This document shows, piece by piece, positions 6,783 through 10,004 of a DNA stretch of 10,004 nucleotides. Under the pieces are notes generated by a model. It saw nothing but the letters and a program-made list of their open reading frames with translations. It did not search any database and had not been told where the DNA came from. Position numbers and translations under genes: made by a program. This stretch comes from JBNJDW01 sp051745265 (GTDB taxonomy: Bacteria; Pseudomonadota; Alphaproteobacteria; Micavibrionales; CSBR16-224), in contig JBNJDW010000057.1 of NCBI GenBank assembly GCA_051745265.1, forward strand, positions 1 to 10,004. The letters are read 5' to 3'. Position 1 is the first letter of the stretch. Each line of letters begins with the position of its first letter.

Positions 6783-6811
6783 TTTATACCTGAGTTTTCA
6801 CAGCTTGTCAT
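6783..6811 (-). promoter_or_regulatory. Sigma70-type promoter for rsmB, predicted leaderless
   Basis: On the - strand the order is ATGACA (6811-6806, 5/6 to TTGACA), a 17-nt spacer, and TATAAA (6788-6783, 5/6 to TATAAT). Only six bases separate the -10 from the rsmB ATG at 6776, so transcription should start at or within a base or two of the start codon. The lack of a close Shine-Dalgarno sequence before rsmB fits a leaderless mRNA. Confidence 0.65.
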
Positions 6812-6824
6812 GCGAAAGGATTCT

Positions 6825-6856
6825 CCGGTCTCATTTATTTAACCGGTCTGTCGGTT
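6825..6856. repeat. CCGGTCT direct repeats and inverted repeat between the rsmB and metK promoters
   Basis: CCGGTCT occurs at 6825-6831 and again at 6843-6849, 18 bp apart. The second copy overlaps an inverted repeat AACCG (6841-6845) / CGGTT (6852-6856) with a 6-nt loop. They lie in the roughly 75 bp separating the two divergent promoters, where a shared regulator could bind. No known operator is recognised. Confidence 0.3.
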
Positions 6857-6885
6857 TCTCTTCTGGAATTATTTCTAAATAACCG

Positions 6886-6913
6886 TTGCCAGCTAGGTTG
6901 CGGCCTTTATAAT
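6886..6913 (+). promoter_or_regulatory. Sigma70-type promoter for metK
   Basis: TTGCCA (6886-6891, 5/6 to consensus), a 16-nt spacer, and a perfect TATAAT (6908-6913). Transcription would start near 6920, about 30 nt before the metK ATG. That leader is too short for any known SAM-binding riboswitch, and no such motif was found upstream. Confidence 0.75.
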
Positions 6914-6950
6914 ACAAGGTAAATCATTTTTCAAAAGAGGATGGGCCGCC

Positions 6951-8171
6951 ATGTCTGATAAACATTATATTTTTACCAGTGAATCCGTTGCCGAAGGCCA
7001 TCCGGACAAGCTTTGTGACCGTGTTTCTGATGCGCTGCTAGATCTGTATATGACGACGGATGCCGACTCCCGCACCGCAATTGAATGTCTGGCAACAACA
7101 GATTTTCTATGTATTGCCGGGGAAACCCGCGGCCCTGCCAGCATTACACCTGCCGATATTGAACAGACCGCCCGTAAGGCTGTGAAAGATATCGGCTATG
7201 ACCAGGCTGAATTCCACTGGGATAAGATTAAAATTGATAACCGTCTGCACAAACAGTCTGTTGATATTGCTGTTGGCGTTGATGCGTCCTCTGACAAGGA
7301 TGAAGGCGCCGGCGATCAGGGCATGATGTTTGGCTATGCCTGCCGGGAGACAGACAGCCTGATGCCCGCCCCGATCTGTTATGCCCATGATATTCTTCAT
7401 CGTCTGGCTGATGACCGTAAATCAGGCGCCCTGTCAATGCTTGGCCCCGATGCCAAGGCACAGGTCAGTATGGCCTATGATAATGGTAAACCGGTCAGCG
7501 TTGAATCCGTTCTGGTCTCCACCCAGCATGCCGAAGCCCTCTCGCAGGATGATATTCGTGAAATCGTCCGCCCCTATGTCAAGCTGGCCCTGCCGCAAGG
7601 CATGATGTGCGCCGAGGATAAATTCTATGTCAATCCGACCGGACGCTTTGTTATCGGCGGCCCGCATGGTGACTGCGGTCTTACCGGGCGTAAAATCATT
7701 GTCGATACTTATGGCGGCGCGGCGCCCCATGGCGGCGGTGCGTTTTCCGGTAAAGATCCCTCAAAAGTTGACCGCTCGGCGGCTTATGCGGCGCGCTATG
7801 TTGCCAAAAACATTGTCGCGGCCGGCCTGGCGGATCGATGCACCCTGCAGCTTTCCTATGCCATCGGATTGCCCCAGCCCATTTCCCTGATGGTCAACAC
7901 CCACGGCACAGGCCGTTACAAAGACGACGCCCTTGCCGGTGTAATCCGCGATGTTGTCGATCTGTCACCGCGCGGAATTCGTACAAAACTGGATTTGAAC
8001 CGTCCGATCTATGAGCGCACAGCCGCCTATGGCCATTTTGGCCGCAAAGCCGAAACCGATGGCGGCTTTAGCTGGGAGAAAACAGATCTGGTCGATGATC
8101 TGCTGTCCGCGGTTCAAAGCAGTAAGTATAAAGCTGCTGAAATCCGTGACCCGCAATTTGCAACCGCCTGA
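6951..8171 (+). CDS. metK: S-adenosylmethionine synthase
   Basis: Cytosolic enzyme that makes SAM from methionine and ATP, releasing phosphate and diphosphate; it acts as a homotetramer needing Mg2+ and K+. It is 406 residues, slightly longer than the 384 of E. coli. Domain markers in order: FTSESVAEGHPDK (8-20) with H17 and D19 of the active site, GAGDQGMMFGYA (119-130) with D122, and the C-terminal phosphate-binding GGGAFSGKDPSKVDRSAAY (261-279). All key residues are present. The ATG at 6951 is preceded by AGAGG with about 10 nt spacing; another ATG at 6941 is out of frame. The product supplies the methyl donor used by the adjacent TrmB and RsmB. trmB follows after 8 bp, so the two are cotranscribed. 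Confidence 0.98.
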   Translation: MSDKHYIFTSESVAEGHPDKLCDRVSDALLDLYMTTDADSRTAIECLATTDFLCIAGETRGPASITPADIEQTARKAVKDIGYDQAEFHWDKIKIDNRLHKQSVDIAVGVDASSDKDEGAGDQGMMFGYACRETDSLMPAPICYAHDILHRLADDRKSGALSMLGPDAKAQVSMAYDNGKPVSVESVLVSTQHAEALSQDDIREIVRPYVKLALPQGMMCAEDKFYVNPTGRFVIGGPHGDCGLTGRKIIVDTYGGAAPHGGGAFSGKDPSKVDRSAAYAARYVAKNIVAAGLADRCTLQLSYAIGLPQPISLMVNTHGTGRYKDDALAGVIRDVVDLSPRGIRTKLDLNRPIYERTAAYGHFGRKAETDGGFSWEKTDLVDDLLSAVQSSKYKAAEIRDPQFATA

Positions 8172-8179
8172 TTGGGATT

Positions 8180-8890
8180 ATGACTGACCGCAACGCCTTT
8201 CCAACCCGTAAGTTCTATGGCCGCCGCAAGGGCAAAGCCATGACAAAGCGGCGCCAGAAACTGATTGAAACCTTGTTGCCGGAACTGTCACTGCACCTGC
8301 CGGATTCCGGCACAGCCGACCCGGCCCGTTTTTTTGATCAGGCAACAAAAGACATCTGGCTTGAAATCGGCTTTGGCGATGGCGAGCATCTGGCCCTGCA
8401 GGCTGAAAGCCACCCCGATATTGGCTTTATCGGCTGCGAGCCTTTTATAAACGGCGTTGCCGGACTGCTTTGTGAAGTCGAAGAACGCAGGCTGGAGAAT
8501 ATCAGGTTATGGGCCGATGATGCCCGCGATCTGATGGATGCCCTGCCTGATGGTTGTCTTGGCCGCTGCTTTTTGCTCCATCCCGACCCCTGGCCCAAAA
8601 CCCGGCATCATAAACGCCGCTTTATTCAAGACAGCACGGTCAACACACTGGCCCGCCTGTTAAAGCCGGGCGCTGAACTGCGGATCGCGACGGATGATGC
8701 CGATCTTTGTGATTGGATGCTCTATCATGTCGAAAAATCGCCTTACTTTGAATGGCAGGCCGAAAAAGCCGAAGACTGGCGCATTCCACCTGCCGATTGG
8801 CCGGTGACCCGTTATGGCGAAAAACAGCTTGCCGGTATTCCTGTATATCTGACTTTTCTGCGTACAGATCAGGACCATGAAGGTAGGTAA
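8180..8890 (+). CDS. trmB: tRNA (guanine-N7-)-methyltransferase
   Basis: A SAM-dependent, Rossmann-fold enzyme expected to form m7G46 in the variable loop of tRNAs. It has 236 residues, normal for the family. It opens with a basic segment FYGRRKGK (12-19) typical of alphaproteobacterial TrmB, then the SAM-binding loop EIGFGDGEH (62-70), acidic E87 in GCEPF, D113-D114 in WADDARD, the family hallmark HPDPWPKTRHHKRR (134-147) with catalytic-site D136, and the C-terminal TRYGEKQLAGIPVYLTF (210-226). The canonical PDPWPK is intact. It starts 8 bp after metK with only a weak GGGA before the ATG, suggesting translational coupling. After it comes a 144-bp gap with a promoter and terminator before rimP. 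Confidence 0.95.
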   Translation: MTDRNAFPTRKFYGRRKGKAMTKRRQKLIETLLPELSLHLPDSGTADPARFFDQATKDIWLEIGFGDGEHLALQAESHPDIGFIGCEPFINGVAGLLCEVEERRLENIRLWADDARDLMDALPDGCLGRCFLLHPDPWPKTRHHKRRFIQDSTVNTLARLLKPGAELRIATDDADLCDWMLYHVEKSPYFEWQAEKAEDWRIPPADWPVTRYGEKQLAGIPVYLTFLRTDQDHEGR

Positions 8891-8895
8891 ATCAG

Positions 8896-8926
8896 CTTGC
8901 TTTTTTACTTGCTTTTGATCGCAAAA
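8896..8926. repeat. CTTGCTTTT direct repeat and TTTTG/CAAAA palindrome in the rimP promoter
   Basis: CTTGCTTTT occurs at 8896-8904 and 8908-8916 (12-bp period). The second copy includes the likely -35. TTTTG (8913-8917) and CAAAA (8922-8926) form a palindrome inside the promoter spacer. It may be an operator for the rimP-nusA promoter, or incidental. Confidence 0.25.
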
Positions 8927-8937
8927 ACGCATATATT
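8909..8937 (+). promoter_or_regulatory. Putative promoter of the rimP-nusA operon
   Basis: TTGCTT (8909-8914), a 17-nt spacer, and TATATT (8932-8937, 5/6 to TATAAT). The -35 is weak (TTG only). Predicted start near 8944, giving a leader of about 90 nt that contains two hairpins, the second followed by a T-tract, before rimP. Confidence 0.45.
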
Positions 8938-8953
8938 CCTTACAAATCCTAAT

Positions 8954-9007
8954 CTACGGTGAATTTACCGATAGATAATCAGAGGTGGGCCAAAAGCCCG
9001 CCTTTTT
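8954..9007 (+). terminator. rimP leader: hairpin plus terminator/attenuator
   Basis: The first hairpin is CTACGGT (8954-8960) with ACCG-TAG (8967-8974, one bulged A at 8971) and loop GAATTT. The second is the terminator GGTGGGC (8984-8990) with GCCCGCC (8996-9002), one G-T pair, loop CAAAA, then five Ts (9003-9007). It lies between trmB and rimP, 28 bp before the rimP start. It could end metK-trmB transcripts, attenuate transcripts entering rimP-nusA, or both. In E. coli the rimP-nusA operon is known to be autoregulated by NusA through termination in the leader; that it happens here is inference. Confidence 0.75.
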
Positions 9008-9034
9008 GTTTGCCTGAAAACAGGACGGCCCGGA

Positions 9035-9547
9035 ATGGAATTAACACGACGCATAGAAACACTACTCCAGCCCGCAGCAAGCGAGATGGGACTTGAGCTT
9101 GTCCGCATTCGCTTTGGCGGTGAAGGCCGCAGCCGTGCGCTGCAGATCATGGCGGAACGGGATGACGGCACCGCGATGAATCTTGGTGAATGCTCGCAGT
9201 TGAGCAAAACAGCCTCTGCCCTGCTGGATGTAGAAGACCTGATTGACGGCCCTTATAACCTTGAAGTCAGCTCGCCAGGGCTGGAGCGCCCCCTGGTGAA
9301 ACTGAAGGACTTTGACCGTTTCAAAGGCCACATGGCCAAAATTGAACTGGATGAGCCGGTCGAAGGCCGCAAAAGATTTAAAGGCGAGCTTGAGGGCCTG
9401 AACGAAGATGATAACATTGTCTTTAAAATGGAAGAAAACGGTGAAACGGTCCTGCTGCCTTTTTCAGCTGTCTTTAAAGCCAAGCTGGTATTAACCGATG
9501 ATCCGTTAGCATCATCAAAACAGAAATCAAAACCAAAGAAAAACTGA
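9035..9547 (+). CDS. rimP: Ribosome maturation factor RimP
   Basis: Cytosolic factor that binds the 30S subunit during its assembly. It has 170 residues, close to the family norm. The N-terminal alpha/beta domain contains GLELVRIRF (19-27), LGECSQLSKTASALLD (50-65) and the diagnostic YNLEVSSPGLERPL (74-87). The C-terminal SH3-like domain spans about 93-153 (GHMAKIEL, FKGELEGL, LPFSAVFKAKLV). A Lys-rich tail follows (SKQKSKPKKN). The start at 9035 has AGGA 9 nt upstream at 9022-9025. It is preceded by the leader hairpins and followed by nusA after 26 bp, the usual rimP-nusA pairing. Confidence 0.97.
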   Translation: MELTRRIETLLQPAASEMGLELVRIRFGGEGRSRALQIMAERDDGTAMNLGECSQLSKTASALLDVEDLIDGPYNLEVSSPGLERPLVKLKDFDRFKGHMAKIELDEPVEGRKRFKGELEGLNEDDNIVFKMEENGETVLLPFSAVFKAKLVLTDDPLASSKQKSKPKKN

Positions 9548-9573
9548 GCATTTACGTCTAAAAGGAGAGAAAC

Positions 9574-10004
9574 ATGGAAATTTTACAGGTAGCAGACGCC
9601 GTCGCCCGCGAGAAAGGCATTGACCGGGAGATCGTTATAGAAGCTATGGAAGAGGCTATTCAAAAGGCCGGCCGTTCTAAATACGGTGTGGATCATGATA
9701 TCCGCGTCAACATCAACCGTGACAGCGGCGATATTGAAATGTACCGCTACCGTGAAGTGGTCGAAAGCATCGAAGATCCGGAATTCGAAAATGTTCAGTT
9801 GACCCTGGCCGAAGCCAAAGACATCAAGCCGGAAATCGAAGTCGGCGAATTTATTATTGATCGTCTGCCGCCGCTTGATTTTGGCCGGATTGCCGCCCAA
9901 ACCGCCAAACAGGTCATCCTGCAAAAAGTCCGCGATGCCGAGCGTGAACGCCAGCACGCAGAATTTCAGGATCGCGCCGGAGAAATCATCAGCGGCGTTA
10001 TCAA
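9574..10004 (+). CDS. nusA: Transcription termination/antitermination factor NusA, 5' part
   Basis: An RNA-polymerase-binding elongation factor that modulates pausing, termination and antitermination. The window holds 143 codons; the full protein is about 500 or more, so the S1, KH and C-terminal domains lie outside. What is visible is the N-terminal RNAP-binding domain: AREKGIDREIVIEAMEEA (11-28), KYGVDHDIRVNINRDSGDIE (36-55), and the ending DFGRIAAQTAKQVILQKVRDAER (102-124), which is the family's most conserved stretch. The start is clear: AAGGAG (9562-9567) lies 6 nt before the ATG at 9574. It is second gene of the rimP-nusA operon and probably feeds back on its own expression through the upstream attenuator. 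Confidence 0.97.
   Translation, partial: MEILQVADAVAREKGIDREIVIEAMEEAIQKAGRSKYGVDHDIRVNINRDSGDIEMYRYREVVESIEDPEFENVQLTLAEAKDIKPEIEVGEFIIDRLPPLDFGRIAAQTAKQVILQKVRDAERERQHAEFQDRAGEIISGVI

Noticed and set aside
6890..6950. Possible SAM-II/SAM-V riboswitch before metK
   Set aside because: A strong promoter with perfect TATAAT lies at 6886-6913, leaving about 30 nt of leader, and no recognisable riboswitch core was found.

Overview
The window looks like chromosomal DNA from an alphaproteobacterium of moderate G+C content. The evidence is the metK-trmB-rimP-nusA gene order on one strand, a DUF2336 protein (a family found almost entirely in alphaproteobacteria), the alphaproteobacterial style of TrmB (a basic FYGRRKGK-type N-terminus), and a DUF58 protein with the GRRK...WQYR...IDWRQSARSDH core. 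The species cannot be named from this stretch.

Layout from left to right. (1) Positions 1-896 hold the 3' three quarters of pgk (phosphoglycerate kinase, + strand). (2) Convergent to it at 945-2066 is a DUF2336 gene on the - strand. (3) An AT-rich divergent intergenic region (2067-2292) carries back-to-back extended -10 promoters. The right-hand one drives a 102-residue, disordered, Gln/Pro/Ala-rich protein of unknown function (2293-2601). (4) An IS110-family insertion sequence occupies roughly 2660-4085. It has an intact DEDD transposase on the - strand (2942-3982) and about 280 nt of structured non-coding DNA downstream of the transposase, which is a candidate guide (bridge/seek) RNA. A strong + strand terminator at 4086-4115 lies just beyond the IS and has no adjacent + strand gene. 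(5) A - strand cluster follows: rsmB (6776 to 5433), a DUF58 protein (5373 to 4507) and a small unknown ORF (4486 to 4139). (6) The divergent rsmB/metK intergenic region carries two good sigma70-type promoters. The rsmB one is placed so that its mRNA should be leaderless, and the metK one leaves a 5' UTR too short for a SAM riboswitch. (7) On the + strand come metK, trmB, rimP and the 5' part of nusA. A promoter plus a hairpin/T-tract terminator lies between trmB and rimP and probably acts as an attenuator for the rimP-nusA operon.

Functionally most of this is housekeeping: glycolysis (pgk), SAM synthesis (metK) next to two SAM-dependent RNA methyltransferases (rsmB for 16S rRNA, trmB for tRNA), ribosome assembly (rimP) and transcription elongation/termination (nusA). 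The accessory content is the DUF2336/disordered-protein pair, the IS110 element and the DUF58/unknown pair. I found no CRISPR array, tRNA, rRNA or phage genes. The best candidate for something non-routine is the structured non-coding end of the IS110 element, followed by the rimP leader and the orphan terminator.
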